Under the pieces are notes generated by a model, which was not told where the DNA came from, did not search any database, and was given only the letters and a program-made list of their open reading frames with translations. This document shows, one piece after another, positions 37,795-45,637 of a DNA stretch of 64,000 bases (position 1 is the stretch's first letter; each line of letters opens with the position of its first letter). This stretch comes from Roseburia_C sp031555935 (GTDB lineage Bacteria > Bacillota > Clostridia > Lachnospirales > Lachnospiraceae), in contig JAVBTX010000011.1 of NCBI GenBank assembly GCA_031555935.1, positions 1-64,000 of the forward strand, given 5' to 3'. A program made the translations under genes and the position numbers.

Positions 37795-40647
37795 ATGGAG
37801 AAGAAATATCTGTTTCAAGATGCGAGCTTTACAGCCAAGGAGCGGGCAGCAGATTTAATTAACAAACTGACGCTGGAAGAGAAAATCGGGATGGTCACCA
37901 CTGATGTATGTGAGGTGTCACGGCTGGGACTGAAATCCGAGCAAATTGGTGTGGAGATTGCCAGAGGACTGGTTCACCGCGGCGAGCGGGAATCTACAAT
38001 ATTACCGCAGCCGTGGGGCATGACGGCTTCGTTTGACGAAGGTCTTATGGAGAAACTCGGCGATATGGCTGGTGATGAGGTGCGTATCAGTAATCAGATG
38101 GAGGAACCAACTTCTCTAGTATTATATGGACCAACGGTGGATATGGAACGTGATCCAAGATGGGGCCGAAATGAGGAGGCATATGGTGAAGATCCGTGTC
38201 TTGCGGGAAAAATGTCAGCGGCATATACCAGAGGACTTAAGGGATATGATTCCAAATATATTAAGACAGCTCCAATGCTGAAGCATTTTTATGCAAATAA
38301 TAGTGAGAATGAGCGTCAGACTACAAATGCCAATATCACGCCGCGAATGAAATATGATTATTATTTAAAGCCATTTGAAATTGCAACGCGCGAAGGTGGT
38401 GCAGTCGGATTGATGACCGCCTACAACTGTATCAATGGTGTTGAAGGTGTCAACAATCCCGATGTATGGGAAATCTGTAAAAAGCAATGGGGCATGGTTT
38501 TTGCGGTTAGTGATGGCGGAGATTTTGGCCAAAACGTGGCGGCGCATCGCACCTATGAAAATCATGCGAGGTCAATCGCCGACATTCTTGGAATTGGTGC
38601 GGACATGATGCTTGACAGCCGTGAGATGGTTGAACCAGCCGTTCGGGAGGCATTGAAAAATGGCTATATGAGTGAAGAGCAGCTTGACCTAGCTGTGCAA
38701 AGCCTGTTAGAGCTTCGTTTTATGTTGGGCGACTTTGACGAGAATCACCCATATGCCCATATGGAGCAATCTAAGCTTGCCTGCGGCGAGCACAAACAGC
38801 TTGCCGTTGAAATCGGACGTAAATCAATGATGCTGTTAGAGAACAACGGACTCCTGCCACTACAAGAAGATGGTAAATGCAAAGTGGCTGTCGTAGGACC
38901 ATTAGCGAATGAAAATTATCGTGACACTTACTGCGGCTATGCGGCAAAACAAACACCAGTGGTACAAGGATTTATCGAAAAGCTGGGTAAAGAACGGGTA
39001 TTATTTGACGAAGGCTTTGACCATGTTGTCATCAAGTCGCTGAAAACAGGCAAGTATCTAACGGTTGGTGAAGATGATATTTTATTTGCCAGCGTCGAGA
39101 ATCAGAATGAGGCAGATGTATTTGAGTTAAATGACTGGGACTTTGGTTCCTGGACCTTGCGCTCGACCAGAACACGAAAATATGTAACGGAGAATCGTGG
39201 CTATGCGGGCATATTTATCCGCGATGCAAAAGTGAACTTTGATATGCCGATGCGTTGCTGTGCTGATGAAGCCTTTGGTTGGTTTACGATGGAGGTAATC
39301 AAAGCAGAACCGGATTGTGATGGTATCCAATATTTGAAATCTTGGTGTGACCGTTCGCTCACGATACATGATGATGGTAAATTGGCTTCTGTCAGTGGAA
39401 TCCCTCGAGATGGAGAAGACCAGTTTGTAATTGAAGTAATCTCAGATGGTAAGGAACGAGCTGCAAAACTGGCGGCAGAAGCAGATTACGCCATCGTGTG
39501 TGCTGGTAATCAACCAATGATTAATGCGCGCGAAGAATATGACAGACCAGATATCCGCCTGCCAAAAGCACAATCGGCATTGCTCAAAGCTGTTAGTCAG
39601 GCAAATGATAAGACAATTTTATACATGGTTACTGGTTATCCATATTCAATTGAAAAAGAAAAAGATATGGCAGCGGCTGTTTTGGTTTCGGCGCATTTGG
39701 GACCTAGTCTTGGTCATGTGGCGGTAGAAACCATCTTCGGTGAAAATGTTCCGGCCGGACGTACACCGACTACATGGTACAAATCACTGCGAGAGTTGCC
39801 TTGGATAGAGGATTATGATATTCTCAAAAACGATATGACTTATCTATATCAAAAGAATGAACCGCTTTATCCATTTGGCTATGGTTTGAGCTATACAACC
39901 TTTAAATATGAAAATGCAGCATTAGACAAGATGAATTATGCAGAGGGAGAAGACATCCGTGTTACGGTAAGCATTACGAATACCGGCGAATACGACGGCG
40001 ATGAGGTGGTACAGCTGTATGTGGTGCCAGCAGCATCTTGTTATAAGCGTCCGGTCAAAATGTTGAAAGCCTTCCAGCGTGTTACATTGAAGCGTGGAGA
40101 AACAAAGGAAGTGCAGTTAACGGTTAAGTATGATGATTTGGCATTCTGGCTCACCGAGCGTAACGCATATGTCGTTGATGCTGGCGAATATACCTTTGAA
40201 GTCGGTGTTTCGTCAAAGGATATACGAGCTAGCCTAACCGCTCAAATTGCTGGTGAAAGTGTAACCAGTCGTGTTGCGACGGTGCGGGTAGACGCAATTG
40301 ATACCGAGGATTACACCGGTATTCAATTCCTGACTGACAAGTCCGATGGTCATAGCTATATTCAAGGAATTGGTCTAATGGGCTATGCTGTCTATCCGGC
40401 TTTTGACCTAAGTAAAGTAAATGCTTTTGAAGCAATGATTTCATCGACATCGGGACGAATTAACCTGTCAATTGTTGATAATAAAACAGGAGAGACTATA
40501 GGCAATTGTGCCGGAAACGGTACAGGCGGACTTACCTCCTTTGCACCAATTACATGTAGTATTACACCACGGGAAGGAATTACCGATATTATGCTGCGCT
40601 TTTCAAAAGATTTTTCTGTGAAGTCATTTCGTTTTTTTGCCCAATAA
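37795..40647 (+). CDS. GH3 glycoside hydrolase with an inserted beta-trefoil-like domain and C-terminal CBM6-like domain
   Basis: Large cytoplasmic GH3 enzyme, 950 residues from the ATG at 37795 (the frame is open to 37774, inside GH1). Barrel motifs are YGPTVDMERDPRWGRNEEAYGEDP and KHFYANNSENER; the nucleophile is Asp240 in AVSDGGDFG, with Gly in place of the usual Trp. Within the sandwich domain, where many GH3 enzymes carry PA14, about 130 residues (about 405-535; SLKTGKYLTVG, STRTRKYVTEN and KSWCDRSLTIHDDGKL) form three similar segments that look like a fascin-type beta-trefoil. After the fibronectin-like domain (YPFGYGLSYTTFKY) there is a CBM6-like end. It is the last gene of the operon, before a strong terminator. 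Confidence 0.88.
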   Translation: MEKKYLFQDASFTAKERAADLINKLTLEEKIGMVTTDVCEVSRLGLKSEQIGVEIARGLVHRGERESTILPQPWGMTASFDEGLMEKLGDMAGDEVRISNQMEEPTSLVLYGPTVDMERDPRWGRNEEAYGEDPCLAGKMSAAYTRGLKGYDSKYIKTAPMLKHFYANNSENERQTTNANITPRMKYDYYLKPFEIATREGGAVGLMTAYNCINGVEGVNNPDVWEICKKQWGMVFAVSDGGDFGQNVAAHRTYENHARSIADILGIGADMMLDSREMVEPAVREALKNGYMSEEQLDLAVQSLLELRFMLGDFDENHPYAHMEQSKLACGEHKQLAVEIGRKSMMLLENNGLLPLQEDGKCKVAVVGPLANENYRDTYCGYAAKQTPVVQGFIEKLGKERVLFDEGFDHVVIKSLKTGKYLTVGEDDILFASVENQNEADVFELNDWDFGSWTLRSTRTRKYVTENRGYAGIFIRDAKVNFDMPMRCCADEAFGWFTMEVIKAEPDCDGIQYLKSWCDRSLTIHDDGKLASVSGIPRDGEDQFVIEVISDGKERAAKLAAEADYAIVCAGNQPMINAREEYDRPDIRLPKAQSALLKAVSQANDKTILYMVTGYPYSIEKEKDMAAAVLVSAHLGPSLGHVAVETIFGENVPAGRTPTTWYKSLRELPWIEDYDILKNDMTYLYQKNEPLYPFGYGLSYTTFKYENAALDKMNYAEGEDIRVTVSITNTGEYDGDEVVQLYVVPAASCYKRPVKMLKAFQRVTLKRGETKEVQLTVKYDDLAFWLTERNAYVVDAGEYTFEVGVSSKDIRASLTAQIAGESVTSRVATVRVDAIDTEDYTGIQFLTDKSDGHSYIQGIGLMGYAVYPAFDLSKVNAFEAMISSTSGRINLSIVDNKTGETIGNCAGNGTGGLTSFAPITCSITPREGITDIMLRFSKDFSVKSFRFFAQ

Positions 40648-40651
40648 GTCT

Positions 40652-40697
40652 AAGGAGGAATTTTCCTAACGCGTTGTTAGGAAAATTCCTCCTTTTT
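40652..40697. terminator. Strong bidirectional hairpin terminator
   Basis: A 19-bp perfect stem (AAGGAGGAATTTTCCTAAC and its complement, 40652-40670 and 40676-40694) with a GCGTT loop and a TTTTT run on the plus side. The stop codon and last codons of the convergent AraC gene lie inside the 3' arm. Confidence 0.9.
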
Positions 40698-41888
40698 GTA
40701 AGTATCACGATATTGCTTTAAGGTCATACCAGTAATCTCTTTAAAACGAGAGCCAAGATGACTTTGTGAGGTAAAGCCAAGATAGTGGGCAATTTCAATA
40801 TAAGAATAATTGGAATACGTAAGTAAGTTTTTTGTTAAATCAATTTTTTGCTGCAGGATATATTGATAGAGCGAAATGCCTTCCTGGGTTTGAAAAAGCG
40901 AACTTAAAAAGTTTGGATGGACATCAAGTTCGGCAGCAATTTCTTGAACGGTCAAACGGCTGTGCAAATGTTGAAAGACATAATTCTTGCATTTACGAAT
41001 CAACGGATGCCCGATGTCGCTTTCATTTTTCTTTTCTTTCTTTTTGTCAGCAACCATTTGCGCAAAATTCATTTCAGCATCCTGAACGAGTGATTGTAAC
41101 AGCATCATATCCTTTAATGATTCAATCTGCTGGGAGTAAGTATCAGTCAAAGAGAACACATATTCAGCCGACAGACCGCCACGTATGGCGGCACGTCCGG
41201 AAGCAGTGACCGCATAGATAGCCATGTTTTTACCATTTCTAACAGGATCGATGGCAGTAGTGCCAAGTCTGCTGACGGTATCTTCTTCCCATGTCTGGCG
41301 CAATTTCTCAGCGTCGCCGTCCTCAATGCTTTTTAATAGACGTAGTTCCTGATCATAAGGGTTATGCATTTTTTGGTTTTCACGATTGGAAAAAATATCT
41401 GCGGTTGTTCGTACATTTGCCTCCTCGCGAATGAATTCGGTATGTAAATTATTCTGATAACATTTTTCAATTGTTAAGTTGTGGGTCTGATAACAGTTAA
41501 ATAACAACAGCACATATTTTAAAGCAAATGGCGGATATGCAGCCGGTACAACTGACATCATATTTGGCAAAAGTGAATCTATGGTCAGGGCATTTTTCGC
41601 GTGGATATCCTCTCCAACAAACAAAAGATGGAACGGTCCAATGACGTAGCAACCCTCTGTTGTTAGAAAACTAACATAGCAGATATAGTTATTCACAAAT
41701 GAAAAGACCGGATAATCCTTCTTGGCATTTGCCAATAAAAAGGAAATAAGCTCCGGATAATCAGCAAAGAAGTCTACGGGTTGCTTGGCTGGAAGGTATT
41801 GTTTAATCAGAGTCTCGTTCGCATTGTATAAGGATATGGTTGTATTTAATTCGTTCGTAACGTATTGACAAACAGGTGAAATTCTCAT
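40677..41888 (-). CDS. AraC-family transcriptional regulator (YesN-like)
   Basis: 403-residue activator with a long N-terminal sensory part (about 1-290, no recognised receiver domain) and a C-terminal double helix-turn-helix (about 300-400; LTVQEIAAELDVHPNFLSSLF and YIEIAHYLGFTSQSHLGSRFKEITGMTLKQYRD). The central AIYAVTASGRAAIRGGLSAEYVFSLTD stretch is shared with the AraC protein at 57388, so the two are paralogues. It is divergent from the sugar-binding lipoprotein gene, and the intergenic region contains the two 20-bp repeats found at four saccharide promoters; it is a leading candidate to bind them. GGAGA precedes the start. Its coding end runs into the shared terminator hairpin. Confidence 0.92.
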   Translation of the reverse strand: MRISPVCQYVTNELNTTISLYNANETLIKQYLPAKQPVDFFADYPELISFLLANAKKDYPVFSFVNNYICYVSFLTTEGCYVIGPFHLLFVGEDIHAKNALTIDSLLPNMMSVVPAAYPPFALKYVLLLFNCYQTHNLTIEKCYQNNLHTEFIREEANVRTTADIFSNRENQKMHNPYDQELRLLKSIEDGDAEKLRQTWEEDTVSRLGTTAIDPVRNGKNMAIYAVTASGRAAIRGGLSAEYVFSLTDTYSQQIESLKDMMLLQSLVQDAEMNFAQMVADKKKEKKNESDIGHPLIRKCKNYVFQHLHSRLTVQEIAAELDVHPNFLSSLFQTQEGISLYQYILQQKIDLTKNLLTYSNYSYIEIAHYLGFTSQSHLGSRFKEITGMTLKQYRDTYKKEEFS

Positions 41889-41935
41889 ATCTATTCTCCA
41901 ATAAAATTATTATTTTTCATAGTATAGCATATTTG

Positions 41936-41997
41936 ATTTGAAAAGTGATATAAACATTTGGAAAATGATTTTTATATACCAAATGATTCGATAAGAT
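41936..41997 (+). promoter_or_regulatory. Direct-repeat activator site and -10 of the sugar-importer gene
   Basis: Repeat 1 ATTTGAAAAGTGATAT starts at 41936 and repeat 2 ATTTGGAAAATGATTT at 41956; the -10-like TAAGAT starts at 41992, 36 bp after repeat 2 begins. It is in the divergent region between the AraC gene and the binding-protein gene. Confidence 0.72.
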
Positions 41998-42047
41998 AGG
42001 AACATCAATAGCTTCAATTAGGCGAAATGTAAAAGGAGGAATAGGCA

Positions 42048-43793
42048 ATGAAGAAAGTAATGTTAGGTGTATTGTTGGGCGCAGTGATGGCTGTCAGCTT
42101 AGCAGGTTGCGGTAATTCTAAGGGGGGGAAGAGCTCGGCAGACACATCCTATACGATGTGGATTTATGCATCGGCAGATGCCAGTTACTATGCAGAATAC
42201 AGTGATAATCCGGCAGTGAAGTATTTATTTGAAAAAACATGGGGGCAAGATAATAAAAAAATTGATATTGAATTCTGGGCACCACCCACTGGGACTGCAT
42301 CCGATAATTATCAGACGATGATTGCCAGCAGAACTTATCCAGATGTCTTGAACGGTGTACTCGCTGATTCAGCGCCAACTCTTTATGAGGAGGAGATTAT
42401 CCTTGATTTAACGGATTATGTGGAACAATACATGCCAAACTATAAGGCGTTATTGGATAATAATCCAGATGTGAAGTCAGCAGCAGTCTATGATGTTGAT
42501 GGCGAGGAACGAATTTTAAGCCTGACGGTGGGATATGAGGATTATGATTATTACTTTACCGGATATGAATATCGCCGTGACTGGATTGTGAAGTATGGAA
42601 CGAATCCACAGACTGGAGCAGCGTTTTCTGGTGGCTATACAGAAGCAGAGAACCCGGATAGTTGGGCAGATGATGTAGTATTTCCAAGTGGCGGTACCGA
42701 CCCAATTTACATTAGTGATTGGGAATGGATGTTTGAAATATTTGAAAAGGCGCAGGCAGATTTAGGAATTACCGATTCCTATTGTATCAGCATGTATTAT
42801 CCAGGATATACCTATAACGGTCAATTAGGTTCAAGCTTTGGTGGCGGCAACATTCTTTGGTACAAGGATGATGTTGGAAAGATTCAGTTTGGTGGAAATA
42901 CAGATAGCACACGTAGTTATTTCCAATGTTTGAATACATGGTATAACAACAAATGGCTTGACAAGGAGTTTAATGAGCGTACTAGTGATGTATTCTATTC
43001 AATTGACGATGTTAGCGTGCGTCAGGGTAAGGTTGGTATGTGGTGTGGTTTGGCTGGACAGCTAGGCGGAAGATTGGATATGGGTGACGAATGGACGAGT
43101 GGAATTTGTGTCTATGGCTGTGCTTTACCGGTTAACGATGTCTATGGACCGGATTCATGTAAAAACGTTGAACCAAATAGCCTTACCGATGCAAGCTTGG
43201 CTGGAGTTAACTTTTATATTACAACAGCAGCAAAGGATAAGGATCTTGCTACGCTGTGCAGTTTCTTTGATTATTTATATTCAGAAGAAGGTGCGATTAT
43301 TCGTTCAGTAGGTCTAAATGAGGAACAGGTTGCAGAGAGTAATAGCACCTTTTATCAGGACTATGGCTTAGACAAGGGTGGCTATAGTATTGCAGAGGAC
43401 AGCAGATATAGATACGATGATATAATCGTAAATGATAGTGCTAGCCTTGGTGGTGCGATAAGAGCAGATCAGCTTCCAGGTATTCATTTGATTTCAAGCG
43501 TTGATACAGGCTTTAAAGAGAGCTATGATGCTAGCATGAAAAGATGGATACAATATGAAAGTACAGCGTATATTGGAAAACAAATCACAGGGATAATGTC
43601 AAAAGATGATACGACAGCAATCAATGATATTCAGACAAAAATTTTGAACTACATGGAGCAGAAGGCACCGGAGTTTATTAAAGGTATTGCCGATCCGTTC
43701 AATGATCAGGATTGGGAGAATTGGTGTACAATGCTGGAAAAATATAATTACCAGAAGGGTATTGATATTTATCAGCCTTACATCAATAAATAA
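42048..43793 (+). CDS. Extracellular sugar-binding lipoprotein of an ABC importer
   Basis: Surface lipoprotein that captures an oligosaccharide and delivers it to membrane permeases; 581 residues. A lipoprotein signal peptide ends in the lipobox LAGC (Cys21), followed by a flexible GNSKGGKSSADTS spacer and an SBP_bac_1-type (LplA-like) fold with many Trp and Tyr residues, usual for oligosaccharide binders. AGGAGG precedes the ATG. Its cognate permeases are most likely the LplB/LplC-type proteins at 53874 and 54848, 10 kb downstream; a RiPP cassette and two hydrolase genes lie between. No ATPase gene is present in the window, so a shared MsmX/MsmK-type ATPase encoded elsewhere is implied. Confidence 0.9.
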   Translation: MKKVMLGVLLGAVMAVSLAGCGNSKGGKSSADTSYTMWIYASADASYYAEYSDNPAVKYLFEKTWGQDNKKIDIEFWAPPTGTASDNYQTMIASRTYPDVLNGVLADSAPTLYEEEIILDLTDYVEQYMPNYKALLDNNPDVKSAAVYDVDGEERILSLTVGYEDYDYYFTGYEYRRDWIVKYGTNPQTGAAFSGGYTEAENPDSWADDVVFPSGGTDPIYISDWEWMFEIFEKAQADLGITDSYCISMYYPGYTYNGQLGSSFGGGNILWYKDDVGKIQFGGNTDSTRSYFQCLNTWYNNKWLDKEFNERTSDVFYSIDDVSVRQGKVGMWCGLAGQLGGRLDMGDEWTSGICVYGCALPVNDVYGPDSCKNVEPNSLTDASLAGVNFYITTAAKDKDLATLCSFFDYLYSEEGAIIRSVGLNEEQVAESNSTFYQDYGLDKGGYSIAEDSRYRYDDIIVNDSASLGGAIRADQLPGIHLISSVDTGFKESYDASMKRWIQYESTAYIGKQITGIMSKDDTTAINDIQTKILNYMEQKAPEFIKGIADPFNDQDWENWCTMLEKYNYQKGIDIYQPYINK

Positions 43794-43807
43794 TCAAAAG
43801 TGGTAAC

Positions 43808-43850
43808 CATGAATGGGCGGTAACGGAAATAAAAAAATATCTGGTATAGT
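43808..43850 (+). promoter_or_regulatory. Promoter of the RiPP cassette with a special upstream motif
   Basis: CATGAATGGGCGGTAACG (43808-43825) is followed after 19 bases by TATAGT (43845-43850). The same motif, with two changes, stands at the same distance from TATACT at 62004-62046. A GGTAAC direct repeat at 43802 and 43819 overlaps it. Confidence 0.65.
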
Positions 43851-43894
43851 TAAAAAAGCCCATAGGGCACCAATGAAGAAAGGAGGAACTAGAC

Positions 43895-44119
43895 GTGAAG
43901 AGAACATATCGTGCAATGGAAGCTTATAAAGTAAGCTTTAATGCAAATGAGCAGGTTGCTGCTGCTTGTAATGCAGTTGAAGAGGCATCAAAGTATAATA
44001 TGCCAGCAGCAGGAGGATTAGTTTGTGATACATCAGGCGGTAAGTACGGCGGAGAAGGCTGGGGTACTTGTGTTGGTGATGAATCAGCGATTGCAATTAA
44101 TCTACAGTACGCAAGCTAA
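43895..44119 (+). CDS. Candidate RiPP precursor peptide
   Basis: 74-residue peptide with a GTG start eight bases after AAAGGAGG. Residues 1-41 look like a leader: charged and helical (YRAMEAYKVSFNANEQ), ending in NMPAAGG, a double-glycine-like processing site. Residues 42-74 look like a core rich in Gly, Ser and Thr with Cys44 and Cys59, Asp45 and Asp62, a KYG and an EGWG stretch, ending in Ser74. A strong hairpin follows, then genes for a PqqD-like protein and a radical SAM/SPASM enzyme, the standard order of a precursor and its maturation genes. Thioether or other carbon-linked crosslinks are possible; the modification type cannot be read directly. I recognise no described precursor family. 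Confidence 0.75.
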   Translation: MKRTYRAMEAYKVSFNANEQVAAACNAVEEASKYNMPAAGGLVCDTSGGKYGGEGWGTCVGDESAIAINLQYAS

Positions 44120-44127
44120 AAACAATG

Positions 44128-44158
44128 GCACACACTGGCAATATAAGCCTGTGTGTGC
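44128..44158 (+). other. Intercistronic hairpin after the precursor gene
   Basis: GCACACACTGGC (44128-44139) pairs with GCCTGTGTGTGC (44147-44158) with one mismatch around AATATAA. There is no T tract. Such hairpins after RiPP precursor genes commonly stabilise the precursor message or lower expression of the downstream enzymes. Confidence 0.7.
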
Positions 44159-44180
44159 TGATTTGTCAGGAGAGAAAATA

Positions 44181-44456
44181 ATGAAGGTAAAAGAAAATTA
44201 TGAACTAAAAAAAGTATTAGATGATTATATGGTAATTCCCAAAGGCAGTGCCATGAAGACATTTTCCGGGACGATTGTGCTAAGTGAAACAGCCGCTTTT
44301 GCCTGGGAAAAATTACAGCAGGACGTAACGACAGAAGAATTAATTCAAAGTGTATTGGAGGAATTTGAGGCAGAACCAGAGCAGGTAGAACGTGATGTCT
44401 TAGATTTAATTGAAAAATTGAAAACATATGATGTACTGGAAGCAGCACAACGTTGA
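44181..44456 (+). CDS. PqqD-like peptide recognition protein
   Basis: 91-residue PqqD-family protein, a RiPP recognition element that binds the leader peptide and presents it to the maturase. It has the winged-helix PqqD layout: N-terminal beta strands (YELKKVLDDYMVIPKG), the FSGTIVLSETAAFAWEKL helix region, then TTEELIQSVLEEFEAEPEQVERDVLDLIEKLKTYDVL. The ATG at 44181 follows CAGGAGA; the reading frame is open further upstream into the precursor gene, but that part is not family-like. The radical SAM gene follows after 18 bp. In other systems this domain is fused to the maturase; here it is a separate gene. Confidence 0.88.
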   Translation: MKVKENYELKKVLDDYMVIPKGSAMKTFSGTIVLSETAAFAWEKLQQDVTTEELIQSVLEEFEAEPEQVERDVLDLIEKLKTYDVLEAAQR

Positions 44457-44474
44457 TATAGAAGAGGAAAAAAT

Positions 44475-45614
44475 ATGGCAGAACAAACAGGCAGCCTATT
44501 AGCTTTACTGCGTGAGATGGAAAAACAGGGAATTGGAGAAGAGGATGAACGGCGGCATAAGATATATGGAAAGGCACTAAATCAAAAAGCCCGGGCAGCA
44601 GGCTTGCCGCAAATGGGTGTGTTTGAGTTGACACCGCTATGCAATTTGAGTTGTAAGATGTGCTATGTCCATTTGAATAAGAAGCAAATTGAGGGACAGC
44701 CATTGTTATCCGGCAAGCAGTGGATTCAAATTATGGAGCAGGCGGTTCAAAATGGCATGATGCATGCGCAGTTAACCGGCGGAGAGGCACTGATGCACCC
44801 AGATTTTGATATGATTTATCAATATCTGTACAGTCAGGGAATCCAGATTACGGTGATGACCAATGGCATTTTGCTAAATAAATCACGGATTGCCTTTTTT
44901 GAACAATATCCGCCATCTTCTATTCAGATTACTATCTATGGCGGCAGTGAAAAAAGCTATGAACGAGTAACCGGTTATCGTATGTTCCAAAAGGTAACTG
45001 AGAATGTCGTTCATGCCAAAGTGATTGATTGTCGAATTGCACTTTCGGCAACACCAAGCCGTTTTTTTGGTGCCACAGACTTGAAAGAGGTACTTACATT
45101 TGCCAAGCAAAATGAGCTGAAAATCAATGTCAATCAGAATCTAAATCAGCCCCGGGAGGAAACAAACCGTGAACTGAATGATTTTGATTTTTCCGAAGAA
45201 GAATATATGGAAATCATGGATATTGTTGTTCCCGAAGCGGTACGTAAGGCAAATCGCCAGAAGATAAAGGAGCTTCCACCTGTTGGTACTGGTACCACAT
45301 CGCAGTTTGGATTGCGTTGTGCGGCTGGTAAGGCATTATTTTGCATCAACTGGAAAGGAAACATGCAGACGTGTTTGGATATTCCGGCTGGTGAAGCGGT
45401 TCTTGAGGTTGGATTTATTGAGGCATGGAATAGAGCTCATGCCAAGGCATTGGCTTATGAGATTCCGATGGAGTGCCATGACTGTATTTACCAGAAGGTA
45501 TGCAATCTATGTCCAGTTATTCATGCTCAGGGAGCACCAAAAGGGCATGTTGACCGCAGAATTTGTGCAAGAACCAAATGCTTGGTAGAACAGGGTCACC
45601 GCACATTGGAATAA
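44475..45614 (+). CDS. Radical SAM/SPASM peptide maturase
   Basis: 379-residue iron-sulfur enzyme that would modify the precursor using S-adenosylmethionine. The radical SAM motif is CNLSCKMC (Cys56, Cys60, Cys63), followed by QLTGGEALMHPDF; the C-terminal SPASM region has further cysteines (RCAAGKALFCINWKGNMQTC, then ECHDCIYQKVCNLCP and CARTKC) for two auxiliary clusters. No PqqD domain is fused; that function is in the adjacent 91-residue gene. Enzymes of this architecture form thioether, ether or carbon-carbon crosslinks in ranthipeptides, sactipeptides and cyclophane peptides. AGAGG precedes the ATG. The gene is followed after 23 bp by the ABC exporter gene. Confidence 0.93.
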   Translation: MAEQTGSLLALLREMEKQGIGEEDERRHKIYGKALNQKARAAGLPQMGVFELTPLCNLSCKMCYVHLNKKQIEGQPLLSGKQWIQIMEQAVQNGMMHAQLTGGEALMHPDFDMIYQYLYSQGIQITVMTNGILLNKSRIAFFEQYPPSSIQITIYGGSEKSYERVTGYRMFQKVTENVVHAKVIDCRIALSATPSRFFGATDLKEVLTFAKQNELKINVNQNLNQPREETNRELNDFDFSEEEYMEIMDIVVPEAVRKANRQKIKELPPVGTGTTSQFGLRCAAGKALFCINWKGNMQTCLDIPAGEAVLEVGFIEAWNRAHAKALAYEIPMECHDCIYQKVCNLCPVIHAQGAPKGHVDRRICARTKCLVEQGHRTLE

Positions 45615-45637
45615 AGCAATACCAAGGAGTAATGTCG

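Noticed and set aside
43994..44050. Assignment of the precursor to spliceotides on the basis of its KYG tripeptide
   Set aside because: The tripeptide alone is weak evidence; the usual precursor leader type and paired splicease genes are not present.
44025..44180. N-terminal extension of the PqqD-like protein
   Set aside because: It overlaps the precursor gene in another frame and has no family similarity; CAGGAGA before the ATG at 44181 gives the normal start.
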